A stretch of DNA of 34,101 nt, taken from positions 1-34,101 of the forward strand of contig NZ_JAGIRL010000040.1 of NCBI RefSeq assembly GCF_019012925.1, in the 5' to 3' direction. The stretch is from Fusobacterium sp. (GTDB taxonomy: Bacteria > Fusobacteriota > Fusobacteriia > Fusobacteriales > Fusobacteriaceae). A program made the translations under genes and the position numbers. Of this stretch, positions 6,559-15,513 are shown one piece after another (the stretch's first letter is position 1; every line of letters begins with the position of its first letter). Below the pieces are notes generated by a model. The model ran no database searches. It saw only the letters and a list, made by a program, of their open reading frames with translations, and was not told where the DNA came from.

Positions 6559-8421
6559 TTGGATAAAGAGTTGGATAGATATCTTTTTCATAAAGGAGAA
6601 CACAGAGAAGCTTATAAATATATGGGAGCACACTTTGAAGATGGTGGAGTTATTTTTAGAGTGTGGGCTCCAAATGCAAAAAATGTTTCAGTGGTTGGGG
6701 ATTTCAATGGTTGGAGTGGAGAAGCCCACAAAATGAAAAAAAATAATCCAGAAGGAATTTGGGAACTAAAAATACCTGGATTAAAAAAATTGGATTTGTA
6801 TAAATTTAAAGTGGAACAATGTGATGGAAATGTTGTATTCAAAGCTGATCCATATGCCTTTTATTCAGAATTAAGACCAAATACAGCCTCTGTATTATAT
6901 GATATACCAGAATTTAAATGGACAGATAAGAGATGGTTGAATAAGAGAATAACTGGATTAAATAAACCTATGAATATATATGAAGTTCATTTAGGATCTT
7001 GGAAGAGAAAGGAAAATGGAGATTGGTTAAACTATATAGAATTAGCTGAAGAGTTATGTGATTACATAAAGGATATGAACTATACTCATATAGAGATAAT
7101 GCCAATAAATGAGCACCCATTAGATGCCTCTTGGGGATATCAAAGTACAGGATATTACTCTGTAACAAGTCGTTATGGAGTACCTGAAGATTTTATGTAT
7201 TTTGTAAACTATATGCATAGACACAATATAGGAGTGATATTAGACTGGGTTCCTGGACATTTTTGTAAAGATGAACAAGGACTATATAAATTTGATGGAA
7301 GTGCTACCTATGAGTATGCAGATGAGAGAATTGGGGAGAATAAGGAGTGGGGAACTTGTAACTTTGATCTATCGAGATATGAGGTACAAAGTTTCCTTAT
7401 CTCAAATGTGAATTATTGGTTTAAAGAGTTTCATATAGATGGAATAAGGATAGATGCTGTAGCTAATATGCTATATCTACCTAATATAGAGGGATTGACC
7501 AACCAATATGGAGGAAAGGAGAATCTCATAGCTGTAGATTTTTTTAAAAAATTTAATAGTGCCATTCATGAAGATTATCCAAATTGTGTAGTTATGGCAG
7601 AGGATTCCACAGCTTGGCCCAATGTAACAAAACATGCAGTTGATGGTGGATTGGGATTTAATAATAAGTGGAATATGGGGTGGATGAATGATACCTTAAA
7701 GTATTTTGAAATAGATCCATTATATAGAAAAGATCATCATGGAAAACTGACATTTTCATTTATGTATGCTTTTTCAGAAAACTATGTATTACCACTTTCA
7801 CATGATGAAGTGGTACATGGAAAGAAGTCTATTGTGAATAAGATGCCCGGTTTTTATGGAGCACAACTTTCAAATGTTAGATCTCTTTATGCTTATCAAA
7901 TATTTCATCCAGGTAAAAAATTGAATTTTATGGGAAATGACTTTGCTCAAGGTTTAGAGTGGAGATTCTATGATCAATTAGAATGGGAATTATTAGGAAA
8001 TGAAGCTAATAAAAAGATACAGGATTATTGTAGAGCTCTAAATAAGCTATATTTGAAAGAGGAAGCACTATGGGAAGATAGTTGGGAGACTTTTGAATGG
8101 ATAGAGCATGAAAACTATAATGGAAATGTGATAGTTTTTTTGAGACAAACTAAGGATAAAAAAGAAAAACTCATAGGTATATTTAATTTTTCAGGAGAGA
8201 ATAAAGTTTCATATAGAATAGGAGTTCCTGAAGAGAAAATGTATAGAGTAATATTAAATAGTGATGATGAGAGATTTGGTGGAGTAAATTTCAATAAGAG
8301 AAAGAGATATAAGGCGGAGAAGAGTGAATGGAATGGAAGACCATACTCAATCCCTTTGGATATAGCATCTAATTCAGTTATATTTTTGAAGGCTGAGGAG
8401 AAAAAATCAATAGAGAAGTAA
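6559..8421 (+). CDS. glgB: 1,4-alpha-glucan branching enzyme, GH13_9
   Basis: It cuts alpha-1,4 chains and rejoins them through alpha-1,6 bonds to branch glycogen. The 620-residue protein has an N-terminal CBM48 module (about 25-110, with VIFRVWAPNAKNVSVVGDFN) and a GH13 barrel (about 150-500). Catalytic residues are D299 in IRIDAVANM, E348 in MAEDSTAW and D416 in LSHDEVVHGK. The extra N1 module of some enterobacterial enzymes is missing, giving the shorter form common in Firmicutes and Fusobacteria. The start is TTG at 6559, with AAAGGTGG seven bases upstream. An ATG at 6542 opens a different frame and is not used. It lies 18 bases after glgP. Identification is firm; the TTG start is likely. 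Confidence 0.96.
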   Translation: MDKELDRYLFHKGEHREAYKYMGAHFEDGGVIFRVWAPNAKNVSVVGDFNGWSGEAHKMKKNNPEGIWELKIPGLKKLDLYKFKVEQCDGNVVFKADPYAFYSELRPNTASVLYDIPEFKWTDKRWLNKRITGLNKPMNIYEVHLGSWKRKENGDWLNYIELAEELCDYIKDMNYTHIEIMPINEHPLDASWGYQSTGYYSVTSRYGVPEDFMYFVNYMHRHNIGVILDWVPGHFCKDEQGLYKFDGSATYEYADERIGENKEWGTCNFDLSRYEVQSFLISNVNYWFKEFHIDGIRIDAVANMLYLPNIEGLTNQYGGKENLIAVDFFKKFNSAIHEDYPNCVVMAEDSTAWPNVTKHAVDGGLGFNNKWNMGWMNDTLKYFEIDPLYRKDHHGKLTFSFMYAFSENYVLPLSHDEVVHGKKSIVNKMPGFYGAQLSNVRSLYAYQIFHPGKKLNFMGNDFAQGLEWRFYDQLEWELLGNEANKKIQDYCRALNKLYLKEEALWEDSWETFEWIEHENYNGNVIVFLRQTKDKKEKLIGIFNFSGENKVSYRIGVPEEKMYRVILNSDDERFGGVNFNKRKRYKAEKSEWNGRPYSIPLDIASNSVIFLKAEEKKSIEK

Positions 8422-8476
8422 GCAGTATAAGTTAAAAATACCAAAATAAAAACGTAAAGTTATTAGGAGGAGAGGT

Positions 8477-9619
8477 ATGAAGAAGAATATAATAGCTATG
8501 CTACTAGCTGGAGGACAAGGAAGTCGTCTAAAAAAACTTACAGAAAAAATAGCAAAACCAGCAGTTTCATTTGGAGGAAAGTATAGAATAATAGATTTTA
8601 CTTTAAGTAACTGTTCAAACTCTGGAATAGATACAGTAGGAGTATTAACTCAATATGAACCTCATATTTTGAATGAGCATATTGGAAGTGGATCTCCTTG
8701 GGACTTGGATAGAATGAATGGAGGAGTTACAGTATTACAACCTCATACTAAAAAGAATGATGGTGGAGGATGGTATAAAGGGACTGCCAATGCAATATAT
8801 CAAAATATCTCTTTCATAGATAAGTATGAACCTGAGCATGTTCTAATACTATCTGGAGATCATATATACAAGATGGATTATGATAAGATGTTAAAATTCC
8901 ATATAGAAAAAGATGCAGATGCAACAATTGGTGTTTTTAATGTACCTTTAAAAGATGCACCTAGTTTTGGAATAATGAATACAAATGAGGACTACTCAAT
9001 CTATGAGTTTGAAGAGAAACCAAAAGAGCCAAAAAGTACACTAGCTTCTATGGGAATATATATATTCAAATGGAGTGTATTGAAAAAATATCTAATTGAA
9101 GATGAGCAAGATTCAACTTCAAGTAACGATTTTGGTAAGAATATTATTCCTAATCTATTAAATGATAAGATGAAATTATTTGCTTATCCATTTGAAGGGT
9201 ATTGGAAAGATGTTGGAACAATAGATAGTTTCTGGGAAGCTCATATGGATCTACTTAAAGAGGATAATGAATTAAATCTATTTGACAAGAGTTGGAAGAT
9301 AAATACTCGTCAAGGGGTATATCCACCACTATATGTTAGTGATGAAGCAAGAGTAATTAACTCTCTTGTAGAAAAAGGGTGTGAAATAGAGGGAGAAGTA
9401 AAAAATTCAATAATTTTCCCAGGTGTAAAAATAGGAAAGAATAGTAAAATCTTTAACTCAGTAATTATGCCAAATACAACTATTGAGGAGAATGTAATAA
9501 TAAATAAAGCAATTTTAGCTGAAGATGTAGTTATTGAAAAGAACACTGTTGTTGGAGATAATGAGGAGATTGTAGTAATTGGTGCCGGAGAGATAATAAA
9601 AAGTAATGCTGTAAAATAG
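8477..9619 (+). CDS. glgC: glucose-1-phosphate adenylyltransferase, catalytic subunit
   Basis: It makes ADP-glucose from ATP and glucose-1-phosphate, the committed step of glycogen synthesis. The 380-residue protein has an N-terminal nucleotidyltransferase fold (about 1-250) with the pyrophosphorylase loop [20 protein letters not shown], then [14 protein letters not shown], an [12 protein letters not shown] metal-site region and the EEKPKEPKS motif. It ends in a left-handed beta-helix (about 285-370) of hexapeptide-like turns. The ATG is preceded by AGGAGGAG. The 55-base gap after glgB contains no clear promoter. Immediately downstream lies glgD, whose product usually forms a mixed tetramer with GlgC, so allosteric control probably depends on both. 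Confidence 0.96.
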   Translation: MKKNIIAMLLAGGQGSRLKKLTEKIAKPAVSFGGKYRIIDFTLSNCSNSGIDTVGVLTQYEPHILNEHIGSGSPWDLDRMNGGVTVLQPHTKKNDGGGWYKGTANAIYQNISFIDKYEPEHVLILSGDHIYKMDYDKMLKFHIEKDADATIGVFNVPLKDAPSFGIMNTNEDYSIYEFEEKPKEPKSTLASMGIYIFKWSVLKKYLIEDEQDSTSSNDFGKNIIPNLLNDKMKLFAYPFEGYWKDVGTIDSFWEAHMDLLKEDNELNLFDKSWKINTRQGVYPPLYVSDEARVINSLVEKGCEIEGEVKNSIIFPGVKIGKNSKIFNSVIMPNTTIEENVIINKAILAEDVVIEKNTVVGDNEEIVVIGAGEIIKSNAVK

Positions 9620-9641
9620 TGATTACAAGGGGAGGAAACAA

Positions 9642-10805
9642 ATGATTAACAACTATATGGCTATAATATTTTTAGATGAAAGTTTAGATAATATAAGATC
9701 GCTTACTAAAATGAGACCACTTGCTTCTGTTCCGGCTGGAGGAACATATAGAATAATAGACTTTGCACTTTCAAATTTGGTTAATGCAGGAATAAGAAAT
9801 GTAGGAATTTTTGCTGGAAACGAGGATTTAAACTCTCTTACTGACCATATTGGTAGAGGAGCAGAGTGGGATTTAGACAGAAAAAAAGATGGAATCTTTA
9901 TGTTTAAACAGATGGCTGACTCATCATATACAACAAATATAAAGAGAGTAAAGAAAAATATGGAGTATTTCTTCCGTAGTAAGCAAGAAAATGTAGTGGT
10001 ATTGAGTTCACATATGGTATGTAACTTAGATGTAAAAGACGTTATAAAACATCATGAAGAGAGTGGAAGAGATATCACTCTAGTGTATAAAAAAGTAAAC
10101 AATGCTAACGAAAGATTTGATAATTGTGACAGTGTAAAAATTGGTGAAAATAATGAAGTTTTAGGAATAGGACAAAATCTTTTCTTTAAAAAAGATGAGA
10201 ATATCTCTATGGAAGCATTTATTATGAGTAAGGAGCTTCTAATAAAGATGATATGTGACGGTATTCAAGAGGGAGTTTACTATACAGTTAGAGATTTAGT
10301 TACTAGAAATATTGGAAGAGTAAGCATAAATGGTTATGAATTTAAAGGATATCTATCTTGTGTAAACTCAACAAAAGAGTATTTTGACTTCAATATGGAT
10401 CTTTTGAAAAAAGAGGTAAGAGAGGATATATTCATTAAAGAGAGAAGTATATATACTAAGACAAAAGATACTCCACCTTCACTATTCAAAGAGGGAGCAG
10501 AGGTAAATAACAGTTTGATAGCCAATGGATGTATTTTAGGTGGTAATGTTAAAAACTCTATCTTGGCAAGAGGAGCAGTTGTAGAGGCAGGAGCAGAGGT
10601 AGAAAACTGTATACTATTACAAGATTGTGTTGTAAAATCAGGAGCTGTATTAAAAAATATAATCGTTGATAAAAATAATGTAATAAATTCTAATGAAAAA
10701 TTAAGTGCTTCTAGAAATTATCCATTAGTAATAGAAAAAAGTATAAAATGGGATGATAAACAGTATAAGAATTTATTAGCTTATTTAGAGGGAGCTAATA
10801 AATAA
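9642..10805 (+). CDS. glgD: GlgD, non-catalytic partner subunit of ADP-glucose pyrophosphorylase
   Basis: A paralogue of GlgC, 387 residues, with the same two-domain plan (transferase-like fold about 1-250, beta-helix about 290-360). The catalytic loop is degenerate: where GlgC has [12 protein letters not shown], this protein reads LDESLDNIRSLTKMRPLASV before the shared GTYRIIDFALSN. The metal-site motif SGDHIY is replaced by SSHMVC. These changes are those expected of the GlgD subunit of Firmicutes-type enzymes, which is inactive alone and raises GlgC activity in the heterotetramer. The ATG follows GGGGAGG. It lies 22 bases after glgC and 14 before glgA, in keeping with a glgCDA block. Confidence 0.94.
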   Translation: MINNYMAIIFLDESLDNIRSLTKMRPLASVPAGGTYRIIDFALSNLVNAGIRNVGIFAGNEDLNSLTDHIGRGAEWDLDRKKDGIFMFKQMADSSYTTNIKRVKKNMEYFFRSKQENVVVLSSHMVCNLDVKDVIKHHEESGRDITLVYKKVNNANERFDNCDSVKIGENNEVLGIGQNLFFKKDENISMEAFIMSKELLIKMICDGIQEGVYYTVRDLVTRNIGRVSINGYEFKGYLSCVNSTKEYFDFNMDLLKKEVREDIFIKERSIYTKTKDTPPSLFKEGAEVNNSLIANGCILGGNVKNSILARGAVVEAGAEVENCILLQDCVVKSGAVLKNIIVDKNNVINSNEKLSASRNYPLVIEKSIKWDDKQYKNLLAYLEGANK

Positions 10806-10819
10806 AGAGGAGGAAATAG

Positions 10820-12202
10820 ATGAAAGTACTTTTTGCTACTGGAGAAGCTTGGCCATTTATTAAGACAGGTGGATTAGGAGATGTAGCATATTCACTACCA
10901 AAAGCCTTAAAAGAGAAGGGTGTAGATGCAAGGGTTATCCTACCAAAATATGGTCAGATACCAGAAAAATATAGAAATGATATGACATATTTAGGGAATA
11001 AGAAGATATGGGCATCACACTATAATGCTTATGTAGGGATAGAGAGTTATGAACTTGATGGAGTGATTTATTATTTTGTAGATAATATGCAGTATTTTTC
11101 AAGAGAGAAAATCTATGGTGAAAAGGATGATTGCGAGAGATTTGCATTTTTTACAAAAGCTATAGTTGAAACATTTGATATTACAGGATTTACTCCAGAT
11201 ATTATCCATTGTAATGATTGGCATACTGCTCTTACACCTATATATCTATTGGAAAGAGGACTTAATAATATAAGAACAGTATTTACTATACATAACTTAA
11301 GATTCCAAGGATTTTTTCCAAATCAAGAGATAGAGGAGACTTTAGAGATAGATAGAGATAAGTATTATCAAGAGGACGGATTGAAATACTATGATATGAT
11401 ATCTTTTCTAAAGGGTGGAGTGGTATATTCTGACTATGTAACTACAGTTAGTGAAACTTATGCTGAAGAGATAAAAACTCCAGAGTATGGAGAGGGAATT
11501 GATGGATTATTCAGAAAATTTGACTATAAGTTATCAGGAATAGTAAATGGAATAGATGGAAATGTATTTAAAATAAATTCAGAATCAAAAGAAGAGATGA
11601 AGGCTAAACTGCAAAAAGAGTTGGGGCTAAATATAGATCCGAATGTACCATTAGTGGCTATAATATCAAGGTTAGATAGACAAAAAGGTATTGATATGAT
11701 TGCTGAAAAATTTGATCAAATGATGGATTTAGGAATACAATTTGTATTGCTAGGAAGTGGAGAGGCTCATTATGAAAATTTCTTTAGATGGAAGGAGAGC
11801 CAGTATCCTAAAAGAGTTTGCTCGTATATAGGATTTAATCAACCACTTTCAATAGATGTTTACCAAGGTGCAGATATATTCTTAATGCCGTCTCTATTTG
11901 AACCTTGTGGACTTTCTCAAATGATAGCTATGAGATATGAGACTATTCCATTGGTAAGAGAAACAGGTGGATTGAGAGATACTGTAACTCCATACAATGA
12001 GTACACTGGTATGGGAGATGGATTTGGATTTAGAGATCCTAATGGAGATACAATGTTAAAAGTATTATCTTATGCATTATCAATCTATAAAGATAAAGAT
12101 CAATGGAAAAAAATTATGGAAAATGCAAAGGCAAGAGATAATAGTTGGGACACTTCAGCTAAGAAATATATAGGAATATATGAAAATATTCTGAATAAAT
12201 AA
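10820..12202 (+). CDS. glgA: glycogen synthase (ADP-glucose), GT5
   Basis: It transfers glucose from ADP-glucose to growing alpha-1,4 chains in the cytoplasm. The 460-residue length is slightly below the usual ~477. The N-terminal GT-B domain carries the ADP-glucose binding motif KTGGLGDV (K15). The C-terminal domain carries ISRLDRQKGIDM near residue 290 and the conserved FEPCGLSQMIAMRYETIP near 370. The start ATG has AGAGGAGG upstream. It is the last gene of the glycogen operon. No hairpin terminator is seen between its stop and the next promoter at 12267, so readthrough toward the cobalamin riboswitch is possible, with the riboswitch terminator at 12487 as a fallback stop. Confidence 0.97.
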   Translation: MKVLFATGEAWPFIKTGGLGDVAYSLPKALKEKGVDARVILPKYGQIPEKYRNDMTYLGNKKIWASHYNAYVGIESYELDGVIYYFVDNMQYFSREKIYGEKDDCERFAFFTKAIVETFDITGFTPDIIHCNDWHTALTPIYLLERGLNNIRTVFTIHNLRFQGFFPNQEIEETLEIDRDKYYQEDGLKYYDMISFLKGGVVYSDYVTTVSETYAEEIKTPEYGEGIDGLFRKFDYKLSGIVNGIDGNVFKINSESKEEMKAKLQKELGLNIDPNVPLVAIISRLDRQKGIDMIAEKFDQMMDLGIQFVLLGSGEAHYENFFRWKESQYPKRVCSYIGFNQPLSIDVYQGADIFLMPSLFEPCGLSQMIAMRYETIPLVRETGGLRDTVTPYNEYTGMGDGFGFRDPNGDTMLKVLSYALSIYKDKDQWKKIMENAKARDNSWDTSAKKYIGIYENILNK

Positions 12203-12266
12203 TTTATATGTTTCAAACTTAAATAATATAAAAAAGATACAATATATACAAAAAACAAATATTTTA

Positions 12267-12295
12267 TTGACAATTAGTATAAAATTATTTAAAAT
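12267..12295 (+). promoter_or_regulatory. promoter for the riboswitch-controlled corrinoid transporter
   Basis: A perfect -35 TTGACA at 12267-12272, a 17-base spacer and TAAAAT at 12290-12295 (one mismatch to TATAAT). The predicted start near 12302 lies just before the cobalamin riboswitch core, as expected. Confidence 0.75.
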
Positions 12296-12301
12296 ATTAA
12301 G

Positions 12302-12455
12302 TGATTCTAAGAGATTAGGTGTAAATTTACTTAATAGAGGAAGATGGGTGAGAATCCCACACAGGAAACTGCTGTATGGTGGACGAAATCACAATATGTC
12401 ACTGGGAAACTGGGAAGGCGTGAGAGTAGGATGAAGCTGAGTCAGAAGACTTACC
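12302..12455 (+). ncRNA. cobalamin (AdoCbl-type) riboswitch
   Basis: The conserved order of cobalamin riboswitch elements is all present: GGTG at about 12318, TTAATAGAGGAA, GGGTGAGAATCCCACACAGG, ACTGCTGT, GTCACTGGGAAACTGGGAAGG, GATGAAG, GTCAGAAGAC and closing ACC at about 12453. This is the B12 box plus the surrounding stems. Binding of a cobalamin should switch the downstream hairpin at 12487-12528 on and so stop transcription when corrinoid is plentiful. The regulated genes are a periplasmic-binding-protein-dependent ABC importer, matching vitamin B12 uptake. The 357-base gap between glgA and btuF is fully accounted for by promoter, riboswitch, terminator and ribosome binding site. Confidence 0.95.
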
Positions 12456-12486
12456 AATTGTCAATAGATCAAAATATGTGATTATG

Positions 12487-12528
12487 ACTTTCTAGTAAGA
12501 TAACTCTATTTTACTAGAAAGTTTTTTT
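12487..12528 (+). terminator. riboswitch expression-platform terminator
   Basis: A perfect 12-bp stem (ACTTTCTAGTAA at 12487-12498 with TTACTAGAAAGT at 12511-12522) and a 12-base loop, followed by an unbroken T tract. It stands between the riboswitch core and the btuF start, so control is by transcription attenuation rather than by hiding the ribosome binding site (AAAGGAG at about 12545). The competing antiterminator pairing was not worked out. Confidence 0.85.
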
Positions 12529-12558
12529 ATTAAAAAATATAAAGTAAAGGAGAGAATT

Positions 12559-13608
12559 ATGAAAAAAAGAGGTATAGTTTTATTTTTAATGTTTGTTTCA
12601 TTTTGTATATCAGTTGCTCAACAAGGTTTTGTTTTGGTTGATAATGCTGGAAGAAAAGTGGAATTCACTAAAACTATTGAAAGAGCAGTTGTTGCAAATA
12701 GGTATAATTCTGAATTAATTCGTGCTTGTGGAGCAATAGATAAGGTAGTAGCAACAGATATGGGAACAGCTCAGGATAGAAAATACTGGAATAATTTTGC
12801 AATAGAAGATGTCATAGGTAAAGATGCTAAAAATTTAAATTATGAAAAAATAATAGAATTAAATCCTGAAGTGGTAATTTTGCCTCAAAATGGTTCTTAT
12901 CAAGAGGCAGAAGAAAAATTATTACCATTTGGAATAAAAGTTTTTGTTATATCAGGATATGATACAGCCGATTTTGGAAAACAAGTTAAAAATATAGGAA
13001 AGATATTTGGAACAGAGGAAAAAGCAGAGGAGTTTTATAATTACTTTAATTCAAAATTAGAATATATAAAAAATAATGTTCCTGAAAATAAAAAGAAAAC
13101 TCTATATTTAGAAACTGTAAGTACATTATCAACAACAGTACCAGGCGATTATTTTTATAATATGACAGTTTATGCAGGAGCGAAGAATATATTTGAGAAA
13201 GATTTTAAAAATATAAAAAAATCTGAGGTAGATCCAGAAGTTATAGTAAGTAAAAATCCAGATGTAATTATAAAATTAGTTACTCCAAAAGTCGCAATGA
13301 GTGGAACAGGTGTATATAATGCACCAACTAGAGCAGAATTTTTAGCTAAATATAATGAAATAAAAAATCGTCCAAGTTGGCAAGAGATAAAAGCAATAAA
13401 AAATGATAGTGTGTATTTTATGAGCCAATTTGGTCATGGTGGAGCTTCTAAATTAGTAGGTACAATGTTTGTAGCAAAATGGTTGTACCCAGAATTGTTA
13501 CCTGATTTAAATCCTTATGAAGTTTATTCAACATGGCTAAAAAAATATCAAGGGATAGAAATTACAGATGGACATTTTTATGATATTAAGGAATTATTAA
13601 ATGAATAG
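12559..13608 (+). CDS. btuF: periplasmic corrinoid-binding protein of an ABC importer (BtuF-like)
   Basis: A 349-residue cluster-A-type substrate-binding protein. The N-terminus is a signal peptide (MKKRG, then hydrophobic to about residue 20, ending VAQQG); no convincing lipobox is seen, so a free periplasmic protein is likely. Family features follow: VLVDNAGRKVEF near 26, KIIELNPEVVILP near 105 and DPEVIVSKNPDVIIKL near 230, which are the standard elements of Fe-siderophore/B12-binding proteins. It is first gene after the cobalamin riboswitch, which is the main reason to assign corrinoid over iron-siderophore; the protein family alone does not separate the two. The next gene overlaps its end by 8 bases. 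Confidence 0.8.
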   Translation: MKKRGIVLFLMFVSFCISVAQQGFVLVDNAGRKVEFTKTIERAVVANRYNSELIRACGAIDKVVATDMGTAQDRKYWNNFAIEDVIGKDAKNLNYEKIIELNPEVVILPQNGSYQEAEEKLLPFGIKVFVISGYDTADFGKQVKNIGKIFGTEEKAEEFYNYFNSKLEYIKNNVPENKKKTLYLETVSTLSTTVPGDYFYNMTVYAGAKNIFEKDFKNIKKSEVDPEVIVSKNPDVIIKLVTPKVAMSGTGVYNAPTRAEFLAKYNEIKNRPSWQEIKAIKNDSVYFMSQFGHGGASKLVGTMFVAKWLYPELLPDLNPYEVYSTWLKKYQGIEITDGHFYDIKELLNE

Positions 13609-14647
13609 TAGAAATATTTTTGAAGAATATAAAAAAATACAACAAAAAAAAATGAAAAAAATATTATTTATGACTATATTTCTTTTCATAGTGATATTAT
13701 TTTGTGCTGGACTAGGAGTGACTAATTCTAATATCTTTCAGGTTATGATAATTTTAAAAAAAATATTATTTAAAAGTTTTGAATTAACTGCAATGGAAAA
13801 AATAATATTGAATTTGAGATTGCCTAGAATAATATTAGCAGTACTGGTAGGAATTGGATTAGCAGGTGCTGGAACGATTATGCAAGGAATAACTAGGAAT
13901 TCACTAGTAAGTCCTTTTACAATAGGAATATCAAGTTCAGCTAGTTTTGGAGCTTCTATTGCTATAGTTTATGGATGGAGCTTATTTGGAACAACTCAAT
14001 TAGGAGTAGTTACAAATGCTTTTATATTTGCATTATTATGTACATTATTAGTATTTATAATATCTAATAAAATGCAATTAAGTTCTCAATCATTAATACT
14101 TTCAGGGATTGCATTAAACTATTTTTTTCAAGCTTTATCGACAAGTGTACAATTTTTATCAGATGATGTAACTTTAGCAAAAATTGTCCATTGGACTTTT
14201 GGAAGTGTAAATGGAGCTAGTTGGAAAGAAGTAAAAGTTGTAGCATTAGTGATATTACCTTGTCTATTAATTTTATATTATTATAATCGAGAATTGAGTA
14301 TTATATCAGTAAATGATGATGATGTTATAGTTACTATGGGGATAGATGTAAAAAAAATAAGAATATTAGTTAGTATTTGTTCCTCTTTGATTACAGCTAC
14401 GATTATAAGTTTTACAGGTGTTATTGGATTTGTTGGATTAGTAGCTCCACATATTGCACGATTGAGTGTAGGAAATGATTATAGGTATTTGCTTTTAGCT
14501 TCGTTACTGATAGGAGGACTACTTGTTTTAATATCAGATACAATAGGTAGAATAATTTTTAGTCCTGTAATATTACCAGTTGGAATTGTAATATCTTTCT
14601 TAGGAGTACCAATATTTTTAAAACAAATTTTAAGTAAGAAGGAGTAG
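13601..14647 (+). CDS. btuC: ABC importer permease, FecCD family (BtuC-like)
   Basis: A 348-residue membrane protein of the BtuC/FecCD family with about ten hydrophobic segments. The family signature LPRIILAVLVGIGLAGAGTIMQGITRN lies near residues 74-100 (given here as two pieces: LPRIILAVLVG and GLAGAGTIMQG), and GFVGLVAPHIARL, the coupling region to the ATPase, lies near 273. It works as a homodimer with the ATPase encoded next. Translation starts at an ATG 8 bases inside the end of the binding-protein gene, so the two are translationally coupled. Corrinoid specificity rests on the riboswitch upstream. Confidence 0.85.
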   Translation: MNSRNIFEEYKKIQQKKMKKILFMTIFLFIVILFCAGLGVTNSNIFQVMIILKKILFKSFELTAMEKIILNLRLPRIILAVLVGIGLAGAGTIMQGITRNSLVSPFTIGISSSASFGASIAIVYGWSLFGTTQLGVVTNAFIFALLCTLLVFIISNKMQLSSQSLILSGIALNYFFQALSTSVQFLSDDVTLAKIVHWTFGSVNGASWKEVKVVALVILPCLLILYYYNRELSIISVNDDDVIVTMGIDVKKIRILVSICSSLITATIISFTGVIGFVGLVAPHIARLSVGNDYRYLLLASLLIGGLLVLISDTIGRIIFSPVILPVGIVISFLGVPIFLKQILSKKE

Positions 14648-14651
14648 TGTT

Positions 14652-15404
14652 TTGGGTTTAAAATTAGATAGATTAACTTTGAAGTATAGAGAAAAAGTTA
14701 TTTTACAAGATATTAGTTTAGATATAAAAAAAGGAGATGTTGTAGCTATTTTAGGACCAAATGGTGTTGGAAAAACTACTCTTTTAAAGGGAATTTTATC
14801 TTTAATTAATAGTGATGGAAATTGTTATTTAGATGAAGTCAATTTAAAAAAATGTTCATTAGTAGAAAGAGCAAAATATTTGGCATATGTACCACAGTCT
14901 ACAAATATAAATTTTTCTATAACAGTTATAGATTATATTTGTATGGGAAAAGTAGGAAATGAAAGGGAAGATAAGATAGAAATATTAAAGAAGGCAAATG
15001 AACTAATAAAAGTATTGGAATTAGAAAGATTAGCACTTAAAGATATATTTAAATTATCTGGAGGAGAAAGACAAAAAGTAATGATAGCCAAAGCTATAAT
15101 CCAAGATACAAAAGTTATTGTCTTAGATGAACCTACAAGTAATTTAGATATAAAATCACAAAAAAAAGTTTTAGAATTTTTAAAATTAATAGCTAGTGAA
15201 AAAGATTTAATAATAATTATGAGTATTCATGATTTAGGACTAGCTAATAAATATTGTAATAAATTTTTATTTTTAAAGGATAAAAAAATATTTGCATATG
15301 GTAATAATAGCGAGGTATTAACTAAAGAAAATATTGAGGTTATATACGAAACAGATATTGAGATTATACAGCATAAAGGTAGAAAAAAAATATTAATAGT
15401 TTAA
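14652..15404 (+). CDS. btuD: ABC importer ATPase (BtuD-like)
   Basis: The 250-residue ATPase of the same importer. Walker A is GPNGVGKTT near residue 35, the Q-loop YVPQS near 80, the signature LSGGERQKV near 138, Walker B VIVLDEPTSNLD near 158, and the switch histidine SIHD near 192. The likely start is TTG at 14652, four bases after the permease stop, with AAGGAG at 14638-14643; no ATG or GTG in frame is nearby. It resembles FecE/BtuD-type ATPases. The operon ends at the bidirectional terminator 15464-15512. No outer-membrane receptor or TonB gene lies in the window. Confidence 0.85.
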   Translation: MGLKLDRLTLKYREKVILQDISLDIKKGDVVAILGPNGVGKTTLLKGILSLINSDGNCYLDEVNLKKCSLVERAKYLAYVPQSTNINFSITVIDYICMGKVGNEREDKIEILKKANELIKVLELERLALKDIFKLSGGERQKVMIAKAIIQDTKVIVLDEPTSNLDIKSQKKVLEFLKLIASEKDLIIIMSIHDLGLANKYCNKFLFLKDKKIFAYGNNSEVLTKENIEVIYETDIEIIQHKGRKKILIV

Positions 15405-15463
15405 AGTGTAATAAAGATTACTTTTTAAATTTTAAATAAAATATAGAATAACTAGAAAAATAC

Positions 15464-15512
15464 AAAAAGAAGTTGATTAATTAGTAGACTAATTGATTCA
15501 ACTTCTTTTTTA
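15464..15512. terminator. bidirectional terminator between btuD and the debranching enzyme gene
   Basis: The arms AAAAAGAAGTTGA (15464-15476) and TCAACTTCTTTTT (15498-15510) pair perfectly, with a second partial stem (TTAGT/ACTAA) in the loop. T-runs exist on both strands, so it can end the plus-strand transporter operon and the minus-strand gene whose stop is at 15514. Confidence 0.85.
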
Positions 15513-15513
15513 A

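Noticed and set aside
6542..6736. plus-strand ATG frame at the beginning of glgB
   Set aside because: It runs in another frame over the CBM48 coding part; the conserved GlgB sequence requires the TTG at 6559.
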